From contig BTRK01000005.1 of the NCBI GenBank assembly GCA_036245805.1, forward strand, positions 40,405,469 through 40,469,468: 64,000 nt of DNA. The letters run 5' to 3'. This stretch comes from Pristionchus mayeri (Eukaryota > Nematoda > Chromadorea > Rhabditida > Neodiplogasteridae). Of this stretch, positions 54,043 through 63,991 are shown piece after piece. Each line of letters starts with the position of its first letter. The stretch's first letter is position 1. The notes beneath the pieces are model-generated. The model made no database searches. It was not told the DNA's origin and saw only the letters and a program-made list of their open reading frames with translations. The translations under genes and the position numbers were made by a program.

Positions 54043-55550
54043 TATATATTGTCTATCACGAGTCTTCTGAGAGAATGCACGACCCCGAGGAACTAGGAGC
54101 CGAAAGTTTAAGCAATATCCAAGATATATTTATGTTAGCGTATATTGGGGACGAAAAAACTTTTGACGTTGGCAGTTTTTCTCAGAACCGGCTTTTAGGG
54201 ATTTTCCTGTTTTTTTTAGGGATTTTCCTGTTTTTGTCTCTGACGTATTTCAGCTCAAAGTTGCGCTAGAAGGATAGCATGGTGCTCAAGAAATCCGGAA
54301 AAAATATTTGCAGAAATTTTTATGTTCAGCAGGAACACCGTTGAAATTGTTATAATGCTTAAAAACGTGACAAGTGATTTCAAAAGTACAAATAAATTCC
54401 TTCTGGCTCTGGGACCTCCTTCACTTAGCACATTTTGAGCACAGGTTCTGAATCTACGGTATCTAATTAGTCTAGCAAAATTCAGAGCAGAGCTCGGTAG
54501 GAGTGGGAATGTGCTGTAAATTCAAAGCCTAGAAAATCGATCATTTAGGGGTCGAAAGTAAACATGGTGGGCTTCTATTGCCTCATCGTTATTCAGAAAT
54601 TTTCGACGAAAATATTTTCGACGAAAATACTCATTTTTATCCGAAAATATAAAAAAAAACATGATCTTGGACTTTTCATAAAGCGGTATGACCTTGAATC
54701 TTGACATATAAAGTAGCGAGCATGTCAGAATTTAGCTCTAATTTAGCTCTGATCTCAACGTGTGCATCATTTGTAAACACTCGGTTGTTTCTTACAACAT
54801 CTAATTCCAACAAACATCTATTGTGTCTTCCTTCTGATGAATGGTTCTTGAAAGGAAAACAGTCGAGAACAAAACAGATGATAATTACTATACTTTATCA
54901 GCCGTGGTTCTAATTGTTTTTTTTTCCGGCGATGCTCGTTGACAATGAGAGAGTGCGCTAGACAGTCTCTCTCGTTGTCCATGCACTTGACCAGCTACAT
55001 CAATGTGACCATGGTTTCATTAAAACTTGCATTGACACGTTATATATTTGAATAATGCGTGAGTGGAAAATATTCAGTGGCACTGTGGCCAAAGCAGATC
55101 AATCTGAGAAAGTGCTGATTTATTCAATTTTTTCTTACCAGCGGGATTTGGGTTGAACAATATTATGTAAACCTATGGTTCACATCCTTCTTGATGGTAT
55201 TGGGAAAAACTGCATATTACTGCGAGAACGTTAGCTAAATCATGCAAACTACTATTATGTCGATAGCTATTGAAATTTGATGATTATGAGCTCGTATTGT
55301 TGTATTTTGCACCCCTGATCATGACGAGTTGAACTGTGGTGAAGATAAATTGCTCAGTTCAACTTGCGTTTCGAAAAGCTGAACTTGTACGATTCTCCTC
55401 ATTCACCTTTATGTGTCAATTGCAGTAAACCTCCCGTTGGCTTCCTGCCTTTCCAATTTGATGTTCGGAGCATTTAAAATATAATTATTTATTGAATGTT
55501 TTTTCTACCTACTGCTGATTTATTATATAGATTTAACTCTGATCTCTCTC
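54043..55550. other. Spacer retaining G and F motifs but no D exon
   Basis: No gene. 54595-54645 has a short direct repeat (TTTCGACGAAAATA twice). Motif G (TACCAGCGGGATTTGGG) is near 55137 and motif F (CACCTTTATGTGTCAATTG) near 55402. The D exon expected between them is deleted: the bases that normally follow D (GATTATGAGCTCGTA, 55282) are present, as at 47960. Confidence 0.5.
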
Positions 55551-55654
55551 GGAGACAAGGCGATAATTGCGGCACGAACGAATTCGGCTTTCCTCAAGAT
55601 GGCTGACCCGCAACAACACCTGATGGTCATCGGAGACGGAGCGAAAGTGGTGAG
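55551..55654 (+). pseudogene. rpt-5: rpt-5 K exon, open frame
   Basis: Reads DKAIIAARTNSAFLKMADPQ, QHLMVIGDGAKVV, aligned to [37 protein letters not shown]. It is open, but Walker A Gly and Thr are replaced and two residues before IGDGA are lost. CTCTCTCGGA replaces the acceptor. A J motif follows near 55688. Confidence 0.78.
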
Positions 55655-56900
55655 TAATGAGAAAGTGATCCACTGAGTTTCCTGAATGTGCACGCTCTTA
55701 ATCGCCGGGAGATAGAGCTAGAGAGCACGCGAAAGTGAGAGAGTGAGATGATTGCTCGAGTTTGTTGGGGATAAGTTGAATATATTTTGCTAGGTCATTT
55801 GTGCGGGCGTACAAATTCTACAGGTCGCAGTGAAATTGAACTGATAAGTGAATAATGGTTGTAGTGGAGGGCTGTTGAGGTGCGTCTTTTATATCAAGTA
55901 ACAAGGGCACATCGAATGCCCTACTGCTGATTATCTTTTGTTTCAGTTGTGAAACCTAAAAAGCGTTGGAGGCGGAATTAGACAATTCGAATGCCGCGGT
56001 TGCAGTATTCAACTCAATTCATTTATAACGCAGATGTCGAAATAAGTGATGAGAGAGAGAGAAGTAAGATGAAATAAGACTACATGAAATGTGATGCATC
56101 ATCTAGGATGCAAAGAGAATAGTATGATATATTACAGATTGACTAATGTCGATCAGCTGCCACCATACTAATTGGAGTTCATAGTAATATGAGAGAGTGT
56201 GGGAATGAAAGATGGACCCTCATCATTCTCCATTGCTCTCTCATTTTACTATGAACTCCAATGTGGGAATGAAAGATGGACCCTCATCATTCTCCATTGC
56301 TCTCTCATTTTACTATGAACTCCAATCGGTACAGCGGCTGATGGTGACTGGAATGAGTACATCAATCTTATCGAAAATTACCACTCTGTATTATCCCAGC
56401 GGTGAAACATCGTGTTCGCAATGTAATGGGTATCATCGGTGGTGATTGTTCGGTTGATTGGCTAGCAGCAAGGTGAATGGAGACACTCGTACCAAAGTCA
56501 ACGCAACATATCCAGCAGCAATTTTCTACTCACATATGAGCTATTCCTCGCATTTCATAATTTAGTATGTTATTAACCACAACCTCCGTACAGAACAGTG
56601 CCGTGTCATTCAAAGATCAGGATGAATACCAAGATTGAAACAGCAAGGTGAATGGAGATTTTCGTTTAAAGTTCAAATCCAATGTAGCGATTAGCTATTT
56701 TCGGCTCACCTATGAGTTATTCCTCGAAACACCAATTGAAATAGTCGTCATGGTTAGGGAAATTTTCAAACGGTAGAAGGTCAACAAGCTTCAATATTTT
56801 CGGCTATGGCAACAGGCTTGTTCAATGTAAAATCGAGTGCTCATTGAATGCCTGGATCACACATCTTTATTATCCTAATGGTGAAACTGCGAATTCGCAA
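55655..56900. repeat. Motif H cluster with tandem repeats
   Basis: H copies near 55944 (TTTCAGTTGTGAAACC), 56398 (CCCAGCGGTGAAACATCG) and 56877 (AATGGTGAAACTGCGAATTC). CAGCAAGGTGAATGGAGA at 56466 and 56642 marks a diverged direct repeat of about 176 bp. No gene; the 77-codon frame at 56212 is the translated tandem repeat. Confidence 0.55.
56170..56328. repeat. 64-bp tandem repeat with inverted arms
   Basis: GTGGGAATGAAAGATGGACC starts at 56199 and 56263, a 64-bp period. The arm ATTGGAGTTCATAGTAATAT, GAGAGAG (56170) faces complementary copies CTCTCTCATTTTACTATGAA, CTCCAAT after each unit. A small hairpin element duplicated its right half, or replication slippage at a hairpin did so. Confidence 0.8.
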
Positions 56901-57084
56901 TTGGTTTGGAGAGTTGGTATTCTGGAGCGAAACTTCATTGTATTCTCTGCGATTTATCTCCTAAATCCCATTCATTTCGTGTTGAGAGTGTAGGTGTGGT
57001 TACAGATGAGTGGCATATTGCGGCTTCTCAATATGGAGCTGGAATTTCCATTCGCCGTCATGTTTCGATCGCTGTATAACAGAG

Positions 57085-57480
57085 GAATTCTGAGAGAATT
57101 GAGATATTTCCTGTAGTGTCCGTACAGCAAAAACCTAACCTGTGCTGAAAATGTGTACCTAGGGGTACTTTTTCACGTAGATCACGAAAATCGACCTTAG
57201 GAAGCGGTATCTCTGACCCCTCATTTCCTGTAGCGCGCCTCATCGGCGAGGTCGGTTTTTGTAAATCGTGAACGGCTGCTCCAAACCCCATACATAGCTA
57301 GTAATTCTTAAAGAACTCGACGAGATAAGCATTTTTTATGTTGGGAGTGAAGGGCTAGCTCATCAGCGAAAAAAAGTTACGTTCATTTGAATTTTAAAAA
57401 TCGATGCCATTATAAGATGGTGCTCTATAACAAACCAGTTTTACTTTCATTCGATTCCGCATGCATTTTTACCCCTAACA
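57085..57480. mobile_element. Single-arm fragment of an X element (X4)
   Basis: Contains the X left-arm blocks GTCCGTACAGC, TTTTCACGTAGA, GAAAATCGACCTTAGGAAGC, GCGCGCCTCATCGGCGAGG and ACTCGACGAGATAAGCATTT in order. No right arm is found before Z1. The preceding bases hold a decayed F motif (GTCATGTTTCGATCG, 57056). Confidence 0.75.
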
Positions 57481-57792
57481 CCAAATTTATAGGAAAATCG
57501 ATGGGGTGGAAGATACCTACATGCTCAAAGGATTATTGCGAAGTCGTGTTTTTTTGGCCAAAACTTGTGATTTTTTACGCCTACAAATTTTAGTTCACGT
57601 TTTGGAGAGGAGATATGTGCAAATTCGTTTTCCACGGGTCGAAATACGTCAGAAAAAATTTAACCCGACTTATTCTGAGATTTTCGATTTTTGGCCTCAA
57701 AAACAAGGATTTTTCAGTGTTTTCAGTGATTTTTCATTCAATTGAATCTTTCGATTCGTAGATTCATTGAAAGATTCGTTTTGCCAACCCTA

Positions 57793-59202
57793 CAGTCGCG
57801 CCGGAAAGTGAGTAGACGATTTTTATTTTTGATATAACTTTTGTTGTAGCTGATTTTGCAATTTGGATGTTGTGTCACTATATACCAAATCCATCGAGGA
57901 ATACGATGCGTGCATTGCGTCATCAATTTCATCATCGCTGATTGCATAGTGATGACGCAATCGAACAACACTTTTTCAAACATCCATTATTCTTACATAG
58001 ATTTTTTCATACTCGCCAAACTTTCTGAGGTTGGAGATATGCTCGAGACCTACTTAGAAAAAAATTTAGAAGCTGCTGCGGGTTCGCACCTTTGCTGCAG
58101 ACTTTCTGAGGTTGGAGATATGCTCGAGACCTACCTAGAAAAAAAAATTTAGAAGCTGCTGCGGGTTTGCACCTTTGCTGCAGACTTGCTGCAAAAACAG
58201 GGTCTCAAATTCATAACTCAGCTTCCAGGCAAGCTAGAGACCTATTCAAACCGTCAAAATGATCGGCATGATGAGTAAAGTTCATCACGAAAATATGAAA
58301 ACAAAATCTCTTAATTTACCCTCAGGGCATGAAAGAATCACTTTTTTGCATGACCATTTGTTGGACATTCATAACTTTTCGGAAAATCTGATTTTTGCAT
58401 AGGAATGTTCAAAATGTATGGAAGATCTGATTCCCAACTTTTTAGAGCGATTGGGTGCCTTTCATGCCCGCTCCATGCGTTTTTCGGAGGCATACTAGGG
58501 CCGGGAATCACCGTGTTTACGCGCTCTGCACACTCTCGCCCATAGGGGTAAACAAGATGTTTCCCGACACGAGTACGCCTCGACAAAAAACATGCCACGG
58601 GCAGGAAAGATATCCAATCGCTCTAAAAAGTGGGAACCATATCTTTAATACATTGGGAACATGCCTAAGCAAAAACAAGATTTTAAAATACATTTTCCGA
58701 AAAGTTATGAATGTCCAACAAATGGTCATGCAAAAAAAGTGATTCTTTCATGCCCTGAGGGTAAATTAAGAGATTTTGTTTTCATATTTTCGTGATGAAC
58801 TTTACTCATCATGCCGATCATTTTGACGGTTTGAATAGGTCTCTAGCTTGCCTGGAAGCTGAGTTATGAATTTGCGACCCTGTTTTTGCAGCAAGTCTGC
58901 AGCAAAGGTGCGAACCCGCAGCAACTTCATTTTTTTTATATGTAGGTCTCGAGCATATCTCCAACCTCAGAAAGTTTGGCGAGTATGAAAAAATCTATGT
59001 AAGAATAATGGATGTTTGAAAAAGTGTTGTTCGATTGCGTCATCACTATGCAATCAGCGATGATGAAATTGATGACGCAATGCACGCATCGTATTCCTCG
59101 ATGGATTTGGTATATAGTGACACAACATCCAAATTGCAAAATCAGCTACAACAAAAGTTATATCAAAAATAAAAATCGTCTACTCACTTTCCGGCGCGAC
59201 TG
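57793..59202. mobile_element. Palindromic Tc1-like element Z1 (1410 bp)
   Basis: Ends CAGTCGCGCCGGAAAGTGAG and complement with TA on both sides (57791-57792, 59203-59204). Arms are nearly exact for about 650 bp; the centre near 58497 is not paired. The left arm has a tandem duplication of 81 bp (CTTTCTGAGGTTGGAG at 58021 and 58102) that the right arm lacks. The mirrored 66- to 98-codon frames have no known family. Confidence 0.9.
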
Positions 59203-60177
59203 TAGGTGAATCGTATTTGTTCGTAAAGGTGGGTTTTAAAAACAAGATTGAAGGAGCATTGAAAGACCGGCACACCTCTCTCCCATATCCAAGTTGTGAA
59301 ACGTAAAATTTACAACTTTATTCCTCTAGGTAATACTTTCTTTAGAAATTTGAATGCGCATAAGCTGAATGCATCCAGTAATCTTACCTATTGCCTTTTT
59401 TGACCGCTAATCAGGGCTATTTTAACTGTTATAAGGAACAATACATCGATAGTTTATTGGAAAGTGTATGCTTCATGAAATCTGATCTTGGAGCTCATAC
59501 CACCATTCACTATGATGTTTCACTTGCAGAATATCCTAGTTTGGTTTATGTCATAGCAAAGGTATGTGTGCACCAGAATTTTACAGAATATAAGTAATTT
59601 TGAAGTTTATTATTGTTTTTCCAGGTGCTCGCTCAGCTGTAGGAGACAGAGTGCACGCTGCAGCAGGTCAATAGTAAGCTAGTAAGTGCTGAACACGGAT
59701 CTCTAACATTAAGGCCCATTTAAAGCTTGGTTCTACCTCTCTATTATTATGATTGTGAAACATCGAGTTTGTAAAGTTCTGGTGTATCATCGTTGGTAAT
59801 TGTTCGCTTGATTGTTGAGCTTGAACATGTCCCTCAAGTATTGATCGAAAGCGTTGTTCACCTCTCTACATTACTCAATTGGAGAAACATCGAATTCGTA
59901 GTGGATGGAAAGGTGAAGAGTTGTTTTGGATCGGGTAATCTGATCCCCATTGTCTGTTTTGCAATTTTTATCCTTTGCCTTCGATGTGAAACTTAAAATT
60001 CGGGTGTCAGTACGAGCGCGATCGATGTAGAAATCATGGTAGGAAATTCGTGAATACGTGTTACCTACTATCTATTATTGGGTGAATAATGCCGTTGTTA
60101 TTGATTTCCTGGTTTACAATCCTCCTGTACTTGCTCAGCTGAGTGGTGGCGGGCTGATTCGCGGGGGGAGAGTGGTA
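59203..60177. repeat. Spacer with H and F motifs around a V segment
   Basis: H copies near 59291 (AGTTGTGAAACGTAAAATT), 59753 (ATTGTGAAACATCGAGTT), 59878 (AATTGGAGAAACATCGAATT) and 59984 (GATGTGAAACTTAAAATTCG). F (CACTATGATGTTTCACTTG) is near 59506. TACTTGCTCAGCTGAGTGG near 60129 may be a V remnant. No gene. Confidence 0.5.
59625..59680 (+). pseudogene. V segment copy 8
   Basis: After TTTTTCCAG reads VLAQL, stop, ETECTLQQVNSKLV. The donor region reads CTAGTAAGT. Preceded by TTTATTATTG as in other units. Confidence 0.6.
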
Positions 60178-61370
60178 TCAGGTTGGTGCAAAAGTTTCGT
60201 TACAAGGCATTTTGCATAGTTACTTCTGAATACTTCTTCTGAATTAAATACCACTTGGGTATTATTTGAGGCAGTGTTATGCCATAACGATGGTTGGTTT
60301 CTACCGGATCGGTCCAATGCCATTCCGTAGAAAAATAGTGATAAGTGACAATTTGCAAAATTACCATGTTTTTGGGTATTCGACACAAATAATCGCTAAA
60401 ACTAAACGAATTCCATACAGTTCCCATACTTCAAAGAAAACGATGAGTATGGGTGAAAATGCTTTCATTAAACACGTTAAATGGGAGTTTCGGACTTCCA
60501 CGGATTACTAATGAGGCGAAAAATACCGATTTCGACGTTAAAGAAGGGGTAACACGAATGAATGTTAGGGATTCCCACCACGAAGATATTGCGCTCGCAA
60601 TGGGAAACTGTTGGGAATTTAACCCAAAAGAGGGGCGACAATTAAGTAAGCGAGTGAAACATAAACGAACTAACCCCAACCCTGCGCTGTCAAGGAACTT
60701 TGCGCGTACGTAGATAGCCTCAGAACCTGTGAAACCTGTGAAAAAAAAATCTGTGAAACTTCGGATAAATTAAATCATGACCGGGCTGCCGGCTTCTATT
60801 ACACCCGTATAGTGGTTAACTAAACTATTTTTTCGTGTTACGCCTTTTTTTTAATTTGAGGTTCAAAACCATAATTGCGAAATCTCTCGAATGGGAAGAT
60901 GAATCTTTATGAACTTGCTATGGTAACACCCTCATGGCATGTACTTCTGATAATTTTTCATGTGAGACTCGAAGCTCCTCCATCAAAATCTCTTTGTGGA
61001 AATATTCGAAATCTGACAGACTGCCCACAATTCCGGAATACGAGCCTATTTTCTCAGATTTTTTTTGGCTGATGCAGATCACTCAGCACAGTAGAATAGC
61101 TAGTCATCATACTTCACGAAAATGGTGTTGAAGCGGCGCAATTATTACGGAGTACGGGGAAAGTTATTAAGAAATTGCAATCCTCAAACTTTGGAATGCT
61201 GTCTCATAAGTATTACTGATTTATAAGGTGAGATGTCAAGTGCGCTATGTAGAGCACACATGTACTAACATCATACAAAAAAACCACATGAGAATTGTTC
61301 AAGATCGAAGCAAGATAGTGCACGAAAACATTAATCGTGATTTTGTAACGAAACTTTTGCACCAACCTAA
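60178..61370. mobile_element. Mariner-like element S (1193 bp)
   Basis: Ends TCAGGTTGGTGCAAAAGTTT, CGTTACA on the left and complement (TTTTGCACCAACCTAA) on the right, with TA at 60176-60177 and 61371-61372. The terminus resembles those of mariner elements and is related to T. Size is close to a full mariner, but only short frames remain. It contains an R-family insertion at about 60542. Confidence 0.82.
60542..60770. mobile_element. R-family MITE copy R1, right end lost
   Basis: Shares with R2 the series GAATGAATGTTAGGGA, TCCCACCACGAA, TGGGAAACTGTTG, GAAACATAAACGAAC, CCTGCGCT and ATAGCCTCAGA. TTAA precedes it at 60538-60541, as for R2. The 86-codon frame here is translated MITE sequence; in R2 the same stretch is not open in the same way. 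Confidence 0.7.
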
Positions 61371-61738
61371 TAGTTAGTGAGTTGTTGTTTGCAATGGTCA
61401 AAGTCATTGAAAAAGTTTTACGGCTGCTCTTTCTACTCACCTCGAAGACGAGGCCTTCAGCCATCTTCGCTCTTCTTCTTCCTAACGCAACTCCAGTGGC
61501 AAAGTATCAACATAATTTCGATCCGCATCCTTGCGGGCGCGGTCGCGAATTTTGACGTCGAATGCCTCGAAGTAGCCTACAATTTTTTAATCGATTCCTA
61601 TCACTGCCGCGGTATCACTGCTGCGGCTGGGGCGCTGCATTCCTTGACAAATTTTAAGACTTTTTTAAATTTTTCGGGGAGTCTTTCGATCATATTACAA
61701 CGCTTTTTAACGCTTCTTTTTTTAACGCCCACAGTTAA
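61371..61738. other. No gene recognised
   Basis: A 136-codon plus-strand frame starts here and continues into Q. It has no recognised family and ends inside a MITE, so I do not call it. Otherwise featureless. Confidence 0.35.
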
Positions 61739-61982
61739 AGGAGGAGCAAATGCAAACTCGCGACCGGTTGAAATATGTTCCATCTAGGGACGCACTCTCT
61801 TCAAGTCGCGTGCTATTTCGCCCCTTCCCTGAGATTTCCCTGATCTGGCTCCCAGCCAACTAGCTATAACTCTGTTCGGAATGGAGATATAAATGTGAAA
61901 ATTTCGGAGCTTCTTATCGTTGTGGAGCTCAAGGCAGTGCATATGATATTTTCAAAAATTGAATTTTGAGTTCACTCCTCCT
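61739..61982. mobile_element. MITE Q with TTAA duplication (244 bp)
   Basis: TTAA at 61735-61738 and 61983-61986 flanks inverted ends AGGAGGAG. The small size, short inverted ends and TTAA fit a piggyBac- or Kolobok-type nonautonomous element. Noncoding. Confidence 0.72.
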
Positions 61983-62078
61983 TTAACGATTCTAACCCTG
62001 GAATTCGATAATTTCACATTCACTTTCATAGGTGCCCGGCGAGGGGTGCTGCGCACTGCCCCAAATTTGGGGCACTGC

Positions 62079-62157
62079 GATTTTTGGGTTACTGTAGGTA
62101 AGTGAACAAGTTGGACCAAGTCCAACTTGTTCACTTACCTACAGTAACCCAAAAATC
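62079..62157. repeat. Perfect 37-bp hairpin with 5-base loop
   Basis: Arms 62079-62115 and 62121-62157 are exact reverse complements by eye (starting GATTTTTGGGTTACTGTAGG), separated by CCAAG. A third, diverged copy (CAACTTGTTCACCCACCTAA) follows at about 62164. Just upstream GCCCCAAATTTGGGGC is a 16-base palindrome. Perfect identity implies recent formation or conversion. Confidence 0.9.
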
Positions 62158-62646
62158 CACAGCCCAACTTGTTCACCCACCTAAAGTAACAAAAAATTGC
62201 ACATAATGCATTCATGTTTCATTTTGACTTTCTTAAGCCAAATCAGACAAAGATAGTTCACTAATGTCTCATCGTTCGCGTTATCGTCATCCACTCCATG
62301 GTCTATAGAAGTGAGAGAAATGCTGAGGAACGTCGATGGTGAGGAGAGAGAGATTGGGATATATTATGGCCCTTTGAGAATTGGAGTTTAGGGAAATATG
62401 CATTCCGAGGTTGATGTACAGCTGTGCGTTTTGTGATTCCTAGTTCATTCTAGTTTCGGTAGCTACTAATGCGCTGTTTGATTTTCGTGTTTAGTTGCCC
62501 TCATAATTAGATATATACTTGCAACACCAGTATGATAAGCGCTCTACAATCTTCTTATCTCTCTGCCCTTTCTGTCAGCGTCGATAAATACGTTTCTCCG
62601 TGTGAAATACGCAACCCTCTTAATAAAACAATACTATTCCTCGCAG
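62158..62646. other. Intron-like spacer
   Basis: No gene. It ends in CCTCGCAG before an N exon fragment. A short minus-strand-like copy of J phrases (GAGAGAGAGATTGGG) is near 62344. Confidence 0.35.
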
Positions 62647-62701
62647 GTGATCACCGCGGAGACGAGAATGGACGCACTCGACATCGCACTGCTCCAATCG
62701 G
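62647..62701 (+). pseudogene. rpt-5: rpt-5 N-exon fragment
   Basis: After CTCGCAG reads VITAETRMDALDIALLQS, aligned to VIAATNRVDVLDPALLRS. The sensor Asn is Thr here. The donor is not recognisable. V follows about 400 bases downstream. Confidence 0.72.
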
Positions 62702-63102
62702 AAATACCCTATTGCATGGCGGGATGGGTTCTACGGTAGCTAGACCTTAGATTACGGTAGCAGCCTCATGGCCCGGATATTTTATGGGATCCCTGACGGA
62801 GCAGATGAAGAATGTCTTCTTCTACACCAGGCCCATCCCAAAACATCCCCCCTCCCCCCTGGCAGTACCCGCCCCTCCCCTCAAATTGTGGAATTTAAAT
62901 TAGATAGCTCATTTAGTTTTGGTTAAAAAGTTTTGGTTTTGATAGTTAAAGAGCTCGAGCTGTGCTATCTTTTGTGATGCCTAAGAGCCCCCCCTCCCCC
63001 CCTACACCTTTACCTCTTTGGTGGTAGTTTAATTATGAATTTGTTTGTTAATGTTGATTATTGTTTATTAATATTATTCGTTTATTATTGTTATTATTCC
63101 AT
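62702..63102. other. N-V intron, expanded, with C-rich runs
   Basis: No gene. The interval corresponds to the 33-34 base N-V intron of other units but is about 400 bases long. It includes CCCCCCTCCCCCCTGG (62848) and CCCCCCCTCCCCCCCTAC-like runs (62988) and TACGGTAG phrases (62734, 62753) like those in the satellite. Confidence 0.4.
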
Positions 63103-63159
63103 GTTTTCGCTCAGTTCGCGAGACGAAGCGCGCGCAGCTGCAAGACAAATAGCTGATTG
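63103..63159 (+). pseudogene. V segment copy 9, frameshifted
   Basis: GTTTTCGCTCAGTTCGCGAG, ACGAAGCGC and AGCTGATTG, then GTAAGTGG, match V with small indels. TTATTATTGTTATTATTCC precedes it. Confidence 0.55.
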
Positions 63160-63312
63160 GTAAGTGGTTGCGTACACTGTTGAGGACGTATTGAAGCCTC
63201 CTTCACTGTTCGCTAGCATCATGATGATGAAATATAAAATAAATAATCTTCTGGCGAGTAAGCAGCCAATTTGTAGGTGGCTGGTAGTGAATTAAAATAT
63301 AGCGGCAGTTAA

Positions 63313-63600
63313 AGGGGTGCTCCAGGGAATGAATGTTAGGGAGTCCCACCACGAAAATTCTGCGCTCTCAATGGGAAACTGTTGCGAAATTACCCCGAGA
63401 AAGAGGCGAGAAATAAGAAGAGTGAGTGAAACATAAATGAACAAGCCACTTCCCTGCGCTTTCAATGAACTTTGCGAGTATGTAAATAGCCTCAGAGTTG
63501 TCTGTGGAACTTCGTACATAGTGATTTCGGATCGGGTGAGTGGCCTCGTCAATATCCACACTATCACTATGGGTGGCTGAACATTCCCCGGAGCACTCCT
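63313..63600. mobile_element. MITE R2 with TTAA duplication (288 bp)
   Basis: TTAA at 63309-63312 and 63601-63604 flanks inverted ends AGGGGTGCTCCAGGGAATG and AGGAGTGCTCCGGGGAATG. Noncoding, with short frames only. Related copy R1 at 60542. Confidence 0.85.
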
Positions 63601-63839
63601 TTAATGGTGGAAGCTTCGTGAATGCTGACCGTGGAGCTTATACCACCATTTCCTTTGATGTTTCAATTGTAAAAGATCCCAATTTGGTTTTTGTCTCAGA
63701 AATGTTGTCTGCGTATCATGTCTTACATCTTACAGATTAATGCTATCATTTTATAATTGATACGTGTGTTGGATATTTGTTATTTTAGATCGGGCAACTG
63801 AGAAAGATCGTTTTCGTTATTGACGGTGTTATTGACGGT

Positions 63840-63991
63840 GAAGAGACGTGGTGGCGAAATGTAACGTTCCCTAGAAGCACTTTGGACGGCAGGGGTACGT
63901 AGTCCAAACAGTAGTCGGCCTCACCGCACTACACCATCAAGCGTAATCGTCCCTTGACGACTGTAAAATCGCTTGATGTGGCTGCAAAAAA
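63840..63991 (+). mobile_element. SINE body copy, target duplication continues past window
   Basis: GTAACGTTCCCTAGAAGCAC, TACGTAGTCC, CAGTAGTCGGCCTCACCGCA, CTACACCA and GACTGTAAAATCGCTTGA, TGTGGCTGC match the complement of the left arm of the SINE at 17609-17998. ATTGACGGT at 63831-63839 and again at 63992-64000 is the probable target duplication, cut by the window end. The tRNA-like core is absent, so this copy is 5'-truncated. A motif F copy (CCTTTGATGTTTCAATTG) stands upstream near 63652. Confidence 0.75.

Noticed and set aside
56212..56445. 77-codon frame with repeated DGPSSFSIALSFYYEL-like text
   Set aside because: Translation of the 64-bp tandem repeat, not a protein.
60453..60713. 86-codon frame in S as a transposase remnant
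   Set aside because: The sequence is an R-family MITE also present at 63313, unrelated to mariner.
61377..61787. 136-codon plus-strand frame as a gene
   Set aside because: Ends inside a TTAA-flanked MITE and has no recognisable family.
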